DNA of 46,250 nucleotides from an uncultured Chlorobiaceae bacterium (GCA_903920215.1 CAIXLG010000212.1:1-46250); one strand, 5' to 3'; positions 11,908-22,168 are shown, counted from the first letter of the stretch. The notes: generated from the sequence alone by a model not told the origin. A program made the numbers and translations.

Positions 11908-13386
11908 ATGAATACAGAAGCAAAGCATGCGCACAAGAATACCTCCATCCTCTTCAAAAAATGGACGGTCATGAGTTTGCGTAACCGTATCGCCTTATAC
12001 TATACTATTGCGACAGCCTTTCTCATCGCCCTTGTCTTTGCAATACTCTACTTCATGGTTGAAAGCATCGTTTACAAGCAATTCGATGAAGAAGTCAATA
12101 ATGAGGTTGCTGAAGTTTTTGCAGATGCACACGTAACAAGTCACGATTTCACAAGTTTCGCAAGGTTTAAAAATTTTATTGATGATAAAGAGATCAATTT
12201 CAGTGCGGTCAAACATGATCAGAAAGAAGCCGCAAAAGTTGACACTGAATTTATTCAACTGGTCAACCACAAGGGAGAGGTCGTCAATAAATCAAATAAT
12301 CTTGCCCGAAACGTCCTGATATTCAAGCCCGGCGAGACAAAAACGATCTACTTCAACAGCACTATCAACAACTCAACGATTCGGCAGGGACAGCTTCCAC
12401 TTTTCAATAGTGACGGCATCATCAAAGGATATCTCATTGTTGCTGTTCCCATGAAAAAAGCAATTATTGTCCTTCACGACCTGGAAACCGTTTTTCTGTT
12501 TTCATTTCCCGCCATTATTCTTACGCTCTTTGTTCTTACCCGGTTGATTGCCGGAAAAAGTATACGCCCCATCGAAAAGGTTATTGCAACTGCTGAAAAA
12601 ATGACCCAGACAAACCTGAGTCAACGTATTGGGCTGCCCTATCATCATGATGAATTGTATCGTTTGGCGTCGACCATAAACGCCTTGCTTGACCGGATGC
12701 AGGATGCATTCCAGCGTGAAAAACAGTTTACTGCCGATGCATCACACGAACTGAAAACACCTCTTGCTGTGGTTAAAGGCACCTTGGAGGTTCTTGTCAG
12801 AAAACCGCGAGAAAAAGAACACTACGAAACCAAAATTCAGTTCTGCCTGACAGAATTAAACCGCATGGCTCAACTGATCGACCAGCTTCTTATGCTTGCC
12901 CGGTATGAAAGCAGCAAAATTAAACAGCATCGAGAGAAGGTCTCGCTCCACCTTGCCATTGAGAGTGTGACAGGACGATTGCACCCGATAGCGCTTGAAA
13001 AAGGAATCGACGTAGAGGTGAGAAGCAATGAAAAGTCGCCGGTCATTGCAGACCCTGCAATGCTTGAAGTTATCCTTGAAAATATTCTTTCAAATGCAAT
13101 CAAATATTCTCCTGCAGGATCAGGCATAACCATAACCGTAGAGCAAAAAGAGAAAAACATCATGTGCAATATTACTGATCAGGGAATAGGGATTCCTGAA
13201 GAAAAACTGCATGCTGTTTTTGAGCGGTTCTACCGCGTTGATGAGTCGAGAAACTCAGAAACAGGAGGGTTCGGACTGGGATTGTCCATAGTAAAAAGAC
13301 TTGCTGATCTGCAAAAAATCCAGGTATCGGTGATAAGTGAAAAAAACCTTGGCACTACCATTTCCCTGATATTTCCCTCCACATAA
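11908..13386 (+). CDS. Membrane sensor histidine kinase (HAMP-HisKA-HATPase)
   Basis: FTADASHELKTPLAVVKGTLEVL (H-box), ILENILSNAIKYSP (N-box), DQGIGIPEEKL, GGFGLGLSIVKRL; pairs with upstream regulator. Confidence 0.94.
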   Translation: MNTEAKHAHKNTSILFKKWTVMSLRNRIALYYTIATAFLIALVFAILYFMVESIVYKQFDEEVNNEVAEVFADAHVTSHDFTSFARFKNFIDDKEINFSAVKHDQKEAAKVDTEFIQLVNHKGEVVNKSNNLARNVLIFKPGETKTIYFNSTINNSTIRQGQLPLFNSDGIIKGYLIVAVPMKKAIIVLHDLETVFLFSFPAIILTLFVLTRLIAGKSIRPIEKVIATAEKMTQTNLSQRIGLPYHHDELYRLASTINALLDRMQDAFQREKQFTADASHELKTPLAVVKGTLEVLVRKPREKEHYETKIQFCLTELNRMAQLIDQLLMLARYESSKIKQHREKVSLHLAIESVTGRLHPIALEKGIDVEVRSNEKSPVIADPAMLEVILENILSNAIKYSPAGSGITITVEQKEKNIMCNITDQGIGIPEEKLHAVFERFYRVDESRNSETGGFGLGLSIVKRLADLQKIQVSVISEKNLGTTISLIFPST

Positions 13387-13590
13387 CTAATCGACGGCTC
13401 CAAGTCACCTTTCAACTCCCTTAAAAAACTGAATGGACTTCAGCCTGAAGGCTAATTGGCACGGAAAAAGTTGTGGCAGTTTTCATTCTTCATTCTCTCA
13501 ATGCATAACTGACCTTAGCCTTTTCTATCAAAGGTTTAAATGGTTTTTAGTATTTTAACCATAAAAAGCCAAAGAGGCAGGGTGCGACAG

Positions 13591-13639
13591 CTTCCTCAGT
13601 TCAAACAGCTCGCTGTTGCAGCTGTTTGAACTGAGGAAG
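13591..13639. repeat. Perfect 20-bp inverted repeat with 9-nt loop (intergenic hairpin)
   Basis: CTTCCTCAGTTCAAACAGCT-cgctgttgc-AGCTGTTTGAACTGAGGAAG; no T-tract follows. Confidence 0.85.
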
Positions 13640-13766
13640 GCAAGTTTATTTCATATCTTCATTCCTCTCCGTTACATGTTACTTCACATTATTCATGAAG
13701 GCCGCCAACCCGGCATGGACTGCCGGCAGCAGGCAAATATTGCGTTCATCAGGTAAATAAATACCC

Positions 13767-16067
13767 ATGCCAGAGAAGAAAAGGGGAAATAAAAATGCAA
13801 GCCTGGTAATAAACGGAGCGGCTAAGGATGTTCTCCATCGTAACCTGAGTTCCTATATTCAGCACGGTTACGCTTACTACCGTATGATTACCGATGAAGA
13901 CAACCCTGTTGATTTTATTTATGAGGAGGTGAATGAGAGTTATGCAAAACTGACAGGATTACACGACGTTATAGGCAAAAGAATGACGGAAATTCGACCT
14001 GGTCTGGCCAAGTCAAATCCTCTTTTTTTTGAGAAATATGCCAGGGTAGCAGAAACAGGAGTCCCCGACAAGTTCGAAATCTTCATTGATACCGAGAACC
14101 ACTGGTATGATATCTCCCTCTACAGTCCACAAAAAGGGTATGTCCTCTCAATGTTCGATGATATTACCAACCGCAAAAATTCTGAAGAAGCTCTGAAGAA
14201 AAGCGAAGAACGGTTCAGGCAACTTTTCGATGGTCATTCATTCATCATGTTGGTCATTGATGAGCTGGGAAACATTATTAACGCGAATCCTGCTGCGTCG
14301 GCTTTTTATGGATGGCCGGTGGAAGAGCTGTGCAAGATGCATTTAGATCAGATTACAACGAAGCCGCCTTTGGAGGTGAAAAGTGATCTGAAAAAATTCA
14401 AGACAACGCTGCTTAACACTTTTTCAATTCTCCACCGCACGGCAGATGGTTCTTTAAAAGATGTAGATGTGGTGAGCAATACCATTGAGATACAAGGTAA
14501 GGTGGTCTTTTATTGCATCATTAAAGATATTTCCGAACTTAAGCAGGCTGAGAAGCAGCTCAAAAAGCTGAGTGTTGCCGTTGAGCAAAGTCCCGCTATT
14601 GTTCTCATTACTGATCCTGATGGTAACATCGAATACGTCAACCCGATGTTTACCCAGGTTACAGGATATTCTGCCAAAGAGGCGAAAGGAGAAAACCCCC
14701 GCATCATTCAATCCGGCCTGATGGAAAAATCAGTCTATGAAGAGCTCTGGAAAACTATTCTCTCAGGAGATATATGGTATGGGGAATTGCAGAACAAAAA
14801 GAAAAACGGTGAACTCTACTGGGATCAAGCTGTTATCTCTGCTATCCGGAATAACGAGGGGGTAATTTCCAATTTTGTAGCTGTAAAGCTGGATATTACT
14901 GAACAGAAAAGAATATTGGATGAACTGATTGAGTCCAAACTAAAAACAGAAGAGAGCGACCGTTTAAAATCAGCGTTTCTGGCCAACATCAGCCATGAAA
15001 TACGCACCCCGATGAATGGCATTCTCGGCTTTGCAGAACTGCTGAAAGATCCCCATCTCACCGGAGAGGAAAAGGCTGATTTTATCGACCTTATTCAACA
15101 GAGCGGAAAGCGCATGCTTGATCTCATTAACAACCTGATTAATATTTCGCGCATAGAAGCCGGCGAGACCATTCTGCACATGGCCGCCACGCCGGTCAAT
15201 ACACTGTTACGTGATCTCTCTGCATTTTTCAGGCCTGAAATGAGCAAAAAAGGGCTGCTGTTAAACTTTCTCACACCTCTTTCCGACAGCGAAAGCATTA
15301 TTGAAACCGACAGTGGAAAGCTCATCCAGATTTTAACAAACCTTATTCAGAATGCACTGAAATTCACAAGCAAGGGAAAAATTGATTTCGGTTATAACAG
15401 AATAGACGGTACCCTTGAGTTTTATGTGATCGATACCGGTATTGGTATACCACTCGCAATGAAAACGAAGATTTTTGAACGGTTCCACCAGGTTGATAAC
15501 CCATTGACCCGAACCCAGGAAGGATCAGGCCTGGGATTGAACATTACCAAGAGCTACGTTGAAATGCTGGGAGGCACCATCAGGGTTGAATCGGCAGTAC
15601 ACCAGGGAAGCGAATTCTACTTTACCCTCCCTTATTCTCCAACCGGTCCAGCGAAATTACCGCTTTCGAGTACCGTTATGCAGCCACCAATCCTGGCTCT
15701 TCCAGCCGTAACAATTCTCATCGCCGAGGATGATATTGTTTGCAGCTTACTGCTTAAAAACAGCCTGAAAGGCAAAAACGTTACAACGTTTTGTGCCGGA
15801 AATGGAGAGGAAGCTTTAGCAATGGTTCGGCAGCATCAGGAAATCGATCTTGTTCTTATGGACATTAGAATGCCTTTGATGGATGGATACGAAGCGACCA
15901 CCCTGATTAAAAAAATTCGGCCCGACCTGCCTGTTATAGCCCAGTCAGCCTTTACATCAAAAGAGGCCAAAGAAAAAGCTACAGAGGCCGGATGCGACAG
16001 ATTCATCACCAAACCCATCAATAGAAAGGAACTGCTTGAACTGATGCAGGAGCTGCTCAACTGGTAA
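13767..16067 (+). CDS. PAS-domain hybrid histidine kinase with C-terminal receiver
   Basis: Several PAS segments; FLANISHEIRTPMNGILGFAELL, LTNLIQNALKFT, GSGLGLNITKSYVEMLGG; C-terminal ILIAEDDIVCSLLLK...DLVLMDIRMPLMDGYEAT...FITKPI. Confidence 0.93.
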   Translation: MPEKKRGNKNASLVINGAAKDVLHRNLSSYIQHGYAYYRMITDEDNPVDFIYEEVNESYAKLTGLHDVIGKRMTEIRPGLAKSNPLFFEKYARVAETGVPDKFEIFIDTENHWYDISLYSPQKGYVLSMFDDITNRKNSEEALKKSEERFRQLFDGHSFIMLVIDELGNIINANPAASAFYGWPVEELCKMHLDQITTKPPLEVKSDLKKFKTTLLNTFSILHRTADGSLKDVDVVSNTIEIQGKVVFYCIIKDISELKQAEKQLKKLSVAVEQSPAIVLITDPDGNIEYVNPMFTQVTGYSAKEAKGENPRIIQSGLMEKSVYEELWKTILSGDIWYGELQNKKKNGELYWDQAVISAIRNNEGVISNFVAVKLDITEQKRILDELIESKLKTEESDRLKSAFLANISHEIRTPMNGILGFAELLKDPHLTGEEKADFIDLIQQSGKRMLDLINNLINISRIEAGETILHMAATPVNTLLRDLSAFFRPEMSKKGLLLNFLTPLSDSESIIETDSGKLIQILTNLIQNALKFTSKGKIDFGYNRIDGTLEFYVIDTGIGIPLAMKTKIFERFHQVDNPLTRTQEGSGLGLNITKSYVEMLGGTIRVESAVHQGSEFYFTLPYSPTGPAKLPLSSTVMQPPILALPAVTILIAEDDIVCSLLLKNSLKGKNVTTFCAGNGEEALAMVRQHQEIDLVLMDIRMPLMDGYEATTLIKKIRPDLPVIAQSAFTSKEAKEKATEAGCDRFITKPINRKELLELMQELLNW

Positions 16068-16081
16068 ATTGACTCATACAA

Positions 16082-16732
16082 TTACCGGCTAATGCCAAAA
16101 AAAGTTGCTGTCGGCATGGTTTCGGGAAGAATATAAATGTAGCCGTTTGCAGTATCAAATAAAGGACTGAGCACGTTACTGTAAAACTCCTTGGTCGTAT
16201 TAACACACCCTAAGGTTACCCTGTGGTCTTTTATATTCTTTGACTGCATTCGACTTAGCCGTGATGCTTCAGATTTACCCGCAGGAACAGAGTGTATTGC
16301 CAGTCCAGCTTCAAAGTCAATCCAAAGCACCTTTCCACCCTGTAAGTCCAATCCATGTCGTAACAGAAACCTGCCCGCAGCGGTAGTACGATCTTTTAGC
16401 GGTATCTGGGAAAGCTTAAGACTTCCTGTCCCAGGGGTTGTCAAGTCGCCAACTGCAAGGCCGAGGAGAACCGCAGTAAGAGAGAGTATTCGACCGTCTT
16501 TGTCAAATACAAAAAGTTTTGCCTGTTTTTTATCAACAATTACAAATGGCATACCATGATTGTCGTTACTCTTGACCACCCAGTCTGTAACAAGAAGCAC
16601 ATCATCCGATTTTTTCTCGGATCCCAAAAAAGTACTTTTTCCTTTCTCTTCCTTTTCAACTGAGGGTGAAAATATGGTCAGACTCAGCGTAATGAGAACG
16701 AGAGAAAAAAATCTATGGCGGGAAAACTTCAT
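16082..16732 (-). CDS. L,D-transpeptidase (YkuD)-like secreted protein
   Basis: N-terminal signal-like segment; LAIHSVPAGK...KDHRVTLGCVNTTKEFY resembles the YkuD catalytic H...GC(V/I)N arrangement. Confidence 0.65.
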   Translation of the reverse strand: MKFSRHRFFSLVLITLSLTIFSPSVEKEEKGKSTFLGSEKKSDDVLLVTDWVVKSNDNHGMPFVIVDKKQAKLFVFDKDGRILSLTAVLLGLAVGDLTTPGTGSLKLSQIPLKDRTTAAGRFLLRHGLDLQGGKVLWIDFEAGLAIHSVPAGKSEASRLSRMQSKNIKDHRVTLGCVNTTKEFYSNVLSPLFDTANGYIYILPETMPTATFFGISR

Positions 16733-16824
16733 ACGACTTTTTTAAGTGCTGAGTGAAATCAGTCGGCAGTCGGCAATTGGCAGTGGGCAATTTTCTGTGA
16801 ATGCTTACTTACCGACTGAGAACT

Positions 16825-16860
16825 GATTAGTGCTGAGTACTGCGTGATTAGTGCTGAGTA
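16825..16860. repeat. 15-bp direct repeat, 21-bp period
   Basis: GATTAGTGCTGAGTA at 16825-16839 and 16846-16860. Confidence 0.8.
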
Positions 16861-16931
16861 TAAAGGATCCCTCACAGGAGTTCGGGATGAGAGTGTGTGC
16901 AGGGGAGCTGCGCTTGATAGAGCAGTGTGGT

Positions 16932-18926
16932 TCATTGTTTCAGGCGTTTGAGTGCTTCTCGGGCTTTCGGGAGCCCTTGGTCTGCTGCTAATTTATACCA
17001 TTGCCTGGCGTCTGTTTTGCTTGCTGTTACTCCTTCTCCCTTTTCAGTCATCTCGCCTAAGTAATACTGTGCATTCGGGTTGCCTTGCAGTGCTGAAAAA
17101 CGATACCATTTCATGGCTTCAACATTGTTTTTCAAGATACCAAAACCGTTAGCGTACATCCAGCCAAGATGGCACTGAGCATGGGCATTGCCCTTATCAG
17201 CTGCCAGTCGGTACCATTTGACTGCCTCCGCATTGTCTTTTTTGACACCCTCACCGTTGTAGTACATCCATCCAAGGTTGTACTCTGCGACAGCGAGCTT
17301 CAGCAAGGCTGCAAACCGGTACCATTTCACCGCTTCAACGCTGTTTTTAGTGACACCCTGACCCTGGTAGAGCATGGCCCCGTAGTTGAACTGAGCGATT
17401 GCAAGACCATTTTGTGCCGCCATCCGGTACCATTTCGCTGCTTCTGTATAGTTTTTGGGGACACCCTCTCCTTTATAGGAGGCGTTGGCAAGATTAAGCT
17501 GAGCCTGTGACAGGCCCTTGTCCGCTGCTATCCGATAGTGTTTTACTGCTTCAGTATAGCTTTGTGCAACTCCCTGGCCTTGATAGTACATCCATCCGAG
17601 GTTGTAATGACCAACTGCTAATCCTTGTGCTGCCGCCAGACGAAACCATTTTTGAGCTTCAGTATAATTTTGTTTAACTCCTTCGCCTTTGTAGTACATC
17701 AATCCAAGATTGGACTGGGCCATTGATAAGCCCTTGTCTGCAGCCTGGCGATAGTACTTTGCGGCCCTGACGTAGTCCTGTTTAACGTTAAGGCCCTGAT
17801 ATAATATTTCAGCAATGCTGAATTGAGCTTGTGGAAGACCTTTCACTGTCGCATCATAATACCACTTTAACACCTCCTTATCGTTTTGATCAAATGCCTG
17901 TGCCGGATTGTTGTAGTATCCGACATTGAAATCATAGTAAGGCTTCATTCGTCCCTGTTCGGCGGCCAGACGATACCATTTAGATGCTGTAACTATGTTA
18001 CGCTGAACCCCCCTGCCATCCTGATACAACACTCCCAAATTGAACTGGGCCCTTACAAACCCGTGCTGAGCAGCTAAACTGTACCATTTCAGAGCTTGAA
18101 CATCGCTTTGCGGGACACCCTGACCCATGGAGTACATCCATCCGAGGCTGTACTGTGCAATTGGAAGATTATGAGCCGCCGCAAGAGTGTACCAGTGAAC
18201 AGCTATCGTATCATTCTGGGGAACACCAAGACCACGTTCGTACATCGAGCCAAGATTATACTGAGCCTGTGCCATTTGCTGCGCTGCAGCCAGACGATAC
18301 CAGCGAACAGCCTCCGTATAGTTTTTTTGAACCCCCTCCCCCATCTCATACATGGCTCCGAGATTGTTCTGAGCAACTGCATAACCCTTTGCCGCCGACC
18401 GGAGATACTCCTTCAAGATATCACCGGCACTCGAGGTTATCCCATCACCCTTAAAAGAAATGATTGCATAATTTGGACGAATTGCAATATCAGTCTGCGC
18501 TGCCGCAAGCCGGTACCATTGTACTGCCAAATCAAAGTTTTGCGGGACTCCCAGACCGCGCTCGTACATTATGCCCAAATTGTATTGAGCCTTTGCAAAT
18601 CCATGCTGAGCTGCAAGACGGTACCATTTAACGGCCTCCTGACTGTTTTTAGTGACTCCCCTGCCATTGGCATACGCTTCTCCAAGATTGTTCTGACCAA
18701 GGGCAATTCCAGCCGCGGCCATAAGCCGAAACGTTTTTACAGATTCGATATCGTTATTTTTTTCCAAAACATTGTCATTCTTGATTACCCCGGAATTGAA
18801 TTGAGCCTCAACAATGCCCTGTTCTGCAGTTACACGAGGATTTTCTATGGGGATGGGTGAAATCTCAGCCCTTAGTGATGTAAAAAAAAGGAGAACTGAA
18901 ATAACGGATAACAAGAGCTTTTTCAT
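16932..18926 (-). CDS. Secreted Sel1-repeat (TPR-like) protein
   Basis: Signal peptide MKKLLLSVISVLLFFTSLRA, then many ~36-aa repeats of type AQYNLGxMYxxGxGVxxNxxxAVKWYRLAA. Confidence 0.95.
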   Translation of the reverse strand: MKKLLLSVISVLLFFTSLRAEISPIPIENPRVTAEQGIVEAQFNSGVIKNDNVLEKNNDIESVKTFRLMAAAGIALGQNNLGEAYANGRGVTKNSQEAVKWYRLAAQHGFAKAQYNLGIMYERGLGVPQNFDLAVQWYRLAAAQTDIAIRPNYAIISFKGDGITSSAGDILKEYLRSAAKGYAVAQNNLGAMYEMGEGVQKNYTEAVRWYRLAAAQQMAQAQYNLGSMYERGLGVPQNDTIAVHWYTLAAAHNLPIAQYSLGWMYSMGQGVPQSDVQALKWYSLAAQHGFVRAQFNLGVLYQDGRGVQRNIVTASKWYRLAAEQGRMKPYYDFNVGYYNNPAQAFDQNDKEVLKWYYDATVKGLPQAQFSIAEILYQGLNVKQDYVRAAKYYRQAADKGLSMAQSNLGLMYYKGEGVKQNYTEAQKWFRLAAAQGLAVGHYNLGWMYYQGQGVAQSYTEAVKHYRIAADKGLSQAQLNLANASYKGEGVPKNYTEAAKWYRMAAQNGLAIAQFNYGAMLYQGQGVTKNSVEAVKWYRFAALLKLAVAEYNLGWMYYNGEGVKKDNAEAVKWYRLAADKGNAHAQCHLGWMYANGFGILKNNVEAMKWYRFSALQGNPNAQYYLGEMTEKGEGVTASKTDARQWYKLAADQGLPKAREALKRLKQ

Positions 18927-19002
18927 GAATAATCGGCAGTTTCAAATCGATTGCACTCAAAATAAGCTGTAACCTATTTTTATTGTTGTTCATTACAGAG
19001 CA

Positions 19003-20337
19003 TTATCGCTCAAGAGCCGGACTTGTGTAGAGCGTAACAAAATTTCCCCCGTGACTCTTCGATGCTTTCATGGCATCTTCAGCATTCTTCATAAGAGTCT
19101 GTTCATTCTCACCATGATCCGGAAAAACAGCAATACCGATACTGCATGTTATATTGATAACATAACCCTCAATCTCGAAAGGCTCTTGTATGGCTTTCTT
19201 GATTTTCTCTGCAATACTGACAGCATTTGCTGTTTCAACAATCGGGGACGCCAGCACTACAAACTGATCACCGCCAATACGAGCCAGAGTATCGCTGCTT
19301 CTCTGCAGGATTCCGAGAATACGCACTGCAACCTGCTCGAGCAGCAAATCACCAATTCCATGTGAGAGTATTTCGTTAACCGCCGGGCTTTTATCAAGAT
19401 CAAATATCATCAACGCCGCTTTCGTTTTGCTCCGTCGACACAGGCCTGTGAACATGTTTATCCGCTCCGTAAGAAGACGGCGATTTGCAAGACCTTTCAA
19501 CTGCTCAGCACCATTGTTCCAGGTGATAACATCTCCCTGCGGATTGAGCATGAACATGGCGTATTCTTTGGTAGCATCCAGCAGCAGACGGAAATGTTCT
19601 TCACTCAATCGCAGTTTTTCGGTATAATCGCGCAACGCTGAAGTGCGCTCTTCAACGCGCTGATCGAGTTCGCTGTTGAGTTGCTGCAACGCCTCTGCAG
19701 CCCGCTTCCGAGCAGCGAATTCACGATTAAGCAGGATTAAGGAAAGCAACAGCAGAAGGCTTCCACCTATTCCCCCTGCTGCTATTGAGACTATCGAGTT
19801 TTGCAGGCTTGCAGAAGCGTCAGTGGTGGCCTGCTGAAGAATCCTTGTCTGGCGCTGTTTCATCGTGTCAATCAGACTAAGGCTCGTTTTCATCATGTCA
19901 TTTTCGATATTGCTCGTTATCGATGCCTTGGCGGCATCAAACCCTTTAGCTACCCTCAAATTAATGACTTGCTCCATAAGGAGGATTTTTTTCGAAACAA
20001 GCGGAACAAGCGAGGCAAGGGAGCTTTGCAGTACCGGATCGCCCGCACTCAATTGACGAAGGTCGAAGAGCTGCTGCTGTATGCCGTCAGGTGAAAGCTC
20101 GAAAAAATAGGGCTCGAGATAGTGCTCATCGCCTGTAATGACATACCCACGCTCGGTTGTTTCAAGCTCTGTAAGGCGCGTCAGGAGATGTTCCAGGCTG
20201 TTGATCGTTTTGAGCGTATGGCTGACCTGACGGTTACTCTCGATGAGTGTGCGTAAACTGAAAAAAATAAAGGTGCCTGTCCCCAGAATGATGACGACGG
20301 CCAATGCAAACGCTATTTTTGAAAGATTGCGATTCAT
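19003..20337 (-). CDS. CHASE3-like/partial PAS/degenerate GGDEF protein
   Basis: TERGYVITGDEHYLEPYF; C-terminal domain with QRSSDTLARIGGDQFVVL (GGDQF instead of GGDEF) and DLDKSPAVNE; LKGL/ANRRLL junction lacks the region between PAS and GGDEF seen in the paralog at 24287-27334. Confidence 0.85.
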   Translation of the reverse strand: MNRNLSKIAFALAVVIILGTGTFIFFSLRTLIESNRQVSHTLKTINSLEHLLTRLTELETTERGYVITGDEHYLEPYFFELSPDGIQQQLFDLRQLSAGDPVLQSSLASLVPLVSKKILLMEQVINLRVAKGFDAAKASITSNIENDMMKTSLSLIDTMKQRQTRILQQATTDASASLQNSIVSIAAGGIGGSLLLLLSLILLNREFAARKRAAEALQQLNSELDQRVEERTSALRDYTEKLRLSEEHFRLLLDATKEYAMFMLNPQGDVITWNNGAEQLKGLANRRLLTERINMFTGLCRRSKTKAALMIFDLDKSPAVNEILSHGIGDLLLEQVAVRILGILQRSSDTLARIGGDQFVVLASPIVETANAVSIAEKIKKAIQEPFEIEGYVINITCSIGIAVFPDHGENEQTLMKNAEDAMKASKSHGGNFVTLYTSPALER

Positions 20338-20450
20338 GATTTGTTTCCAGATTTATATCCGTTTTCATGGAGAATCAGTTATTCCAGAAAAAACATATAC
20401 CAAGTTTAACTATTCTTAAGCGCAATAACGATATGACGAATTAAATAGTT

Positions 20451-20481
20451 GGCAGTGGGCAGTGGGCAGTGGGCAGTTGGC
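20451..20481. repeat. Short tandem repeat, GGGCAGT heptamer, about 4 units
   Basis: ggcagtgggcagtgggcagtgggcagttggc. Confidence 0.85.
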
Positions 20482-20619
20482 TGTAATGAGAAGGGTGTCA
20501 GGGAAACGGAATTATAAGAGTTATACATGACGGGGTGGGGCGGTGCTGGGGTGAGGATAAGAGAGATCCCTCACTACGTTTCGGGATGACAAAAGGTGGA
20601 GTTTGAAATGGCGGTGGAC

Positions 20620-21792
20620 TTAACTTAAAGAGGGGTGATTTAAGGCGAAAGAAAACCTTTTTTCATCAAAAAGCCGTACGCATGCATCCACAACAGCTGG
20701 ATCATAAAGAGTGCCTCGGCCTTGCTTAATTTCCGCTAATGCGGCATCAATCCCAAGCTCAGAGCGATAAGGGCGACGCGATGCCATAGCTTCAATGACG
20801 TCAGACAATGCAATAATTCTCGACCCAAGCAAAATCTCATCACCTTTCAGTCCCTGTGGATATCCGCTTCCATCCATTCTCTCATGATGCTGCAAGATTA
20901 TAAGAGCTATCGGCCATGGAAATTTAATATTTTTGATAATGTCATAGCCAGCATCGACATGGGTTTGAATCAACTGATATTCGACCTTGCTAAGCTTGAC
21001 CGGCTTAGTCAAAATTTCAACAGGAATACTGATTTTCCCTACATCATGAATAGTTGAGGCTAACTCAATACCATGGATAGTTTCTTCCGATAAACCCAGC
21101 TCCCTTGCAATCGCTGACGCCAATTGCCCTACACGACGCATGTGACCGGCAGTATATTCATCACGGGATTCAACGGTATTGGCTATCGATTTGATTGACT
21201 CTTCAAGGCTCTGTTGCAGTTCATTAGATGCTTTTAAAGCAGCCAATGCCATTTTTTTAGCAGCAACGATCTCCTCGATCTGCTTTACTTCGGTCAGGTC
21301 GGTAGCTACCAGACAAAAAATATCACCCTTTTTACCAACATGAGCTTTACCAATCGAAATATAAATGGGAACTCGATCTCCATCTTTGGCAACTAACATC
21401 AATTCACCACGATGCTTTTCCGTCGAATCTATTTTCAAAAGTGATTCTAAGATCTTTCGATTTTCAGGATCCAACCAAGATTGAAGGTTGCAGCCAATCA
21501 CATTTTTCAGGGGAGACTTCACCATCTCCGCAAACCGCTTGTTAGAGAATAAAATAAGGCCATCAGGCATCACGGTTAGAGCGCCTTCGCTCATCTCCTC
21601 AAGCAATTTACGATAGGGTTGATCAGGATTGATCAGAGTAAAAATCTGCTCACCCGATTTACCAGATACCACCAAAGCATCAACAGCACCCTCGCGAATG
21701 GCATCCAAGGCTGCATGGGCTTCGAGCAATTCAGTGCGCAAGTCATCTACTTCTCTCTTGAGCTCTCCTTGAGATTTCAATTCTGCTTTCAT
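20620..21792 (-). CDS. PAS - HD-GYP domain phosphodiesterase-like protein
   Basis: ASTIHDVGKISIPVEILTKP, HVDAGYDIIKNIKFPWPIALIILQHHERMDGSGYPQGLKG; N-terminal PAS. Confidence 0.92.
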   Translation of the reverse strand: MKAELKSQGELKREVDDLRTELLEAHAALDAIREGAVDALVVSGKSGEQIFTLINPDQPYRKLLEEMSEGALTVMPDGLILFSNKRFAEMVKSPLKNVIGCNLQSWLDPENRKILESLLKIDSTEKHRGELMLVAKDGDRVPIYISIGKAHVGKKGDIFCLVATDLTEVKQIEEIVAAKKMALAALKASNELQQSLEESIKSIANTVESRDEYTAGHMRRVGQLASAIARELGLSEETIHGIELASTIHDVGKISIPVEILTKPVKLSKVEYQLIQTHVDAGYDIIKNIKFPWPIALIILQHHERMDGSGYPQGLKGDEILLGSRIIALSDVIEAMASRRPYRSELGIDAALAEIKQGRGTLYDPAVVDACVRLFDEKRFSFALNHPSLS

Positions 21793-21795
21793 TCG

Positions 21796-22131
21796 TTATG
21801 TAGATTTCAAATCTAACCCGACAAGGACCATCTCGGTATTTGACAGGTCGCCAATAATACGGCGAAGGGGTGGAGGAAGCTCTTTAATGAGCGTCGGTAT
21901 TGCAATGATCTGATGCCCGGCAGCCAGTTGGGGTTGCTGATATAAATCAATCACCTCTAAAACGTAGCGCCCATCAAGTTTTTCGTCGCAAATCTTCTTT
22001 ATATTTTCAATAGCCGACATCGAATGAATCGTTGTTCCAGCTACATACAACCGCAAAATCCATTTTTTAGATAACTCTGCTGCAGTTTCCTTTTTTTTAT
22101 GAACTCTTAAATCAATCGGTTTATCGGTCAT
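21796..22131 (-). CDS. kaiB: KaiB-domain circadian clock-like protein
   Basis: [79 protein letters not shown] at 22131 preceded by AGGGGG. Confidence 0.92.
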   Translation of the reverse strand: MTDKPIDLRVHKKKETAAELSKKWILRLYVAGTTIHSMSAIENIKKICDEKLDGRYVLEVIDLYQQPQLAAGHQIIAIPTLIKELPPPLRRIIGDLSNTEMVLVGLDLKST

Positions 22132-22168
22132 TTGCAACCCCCTGGAGTCAGGTCGATTATAGCCTCGT

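Noticed and set aside
16952-18860. Antisense ORFs opposite the Sel1-repeat gene with periodic sequence
   Set aside because: Periodicity is the mirror of the Sel1 repeats; not independent coding.
16932-18926. Regular repeats that might suggest a CRISPR-like or satellite array
   Set aside because: About 108-bp period corresponds to in-frame 36-aa Sel1 repeats, diverged at DNA level; no spacer structure.
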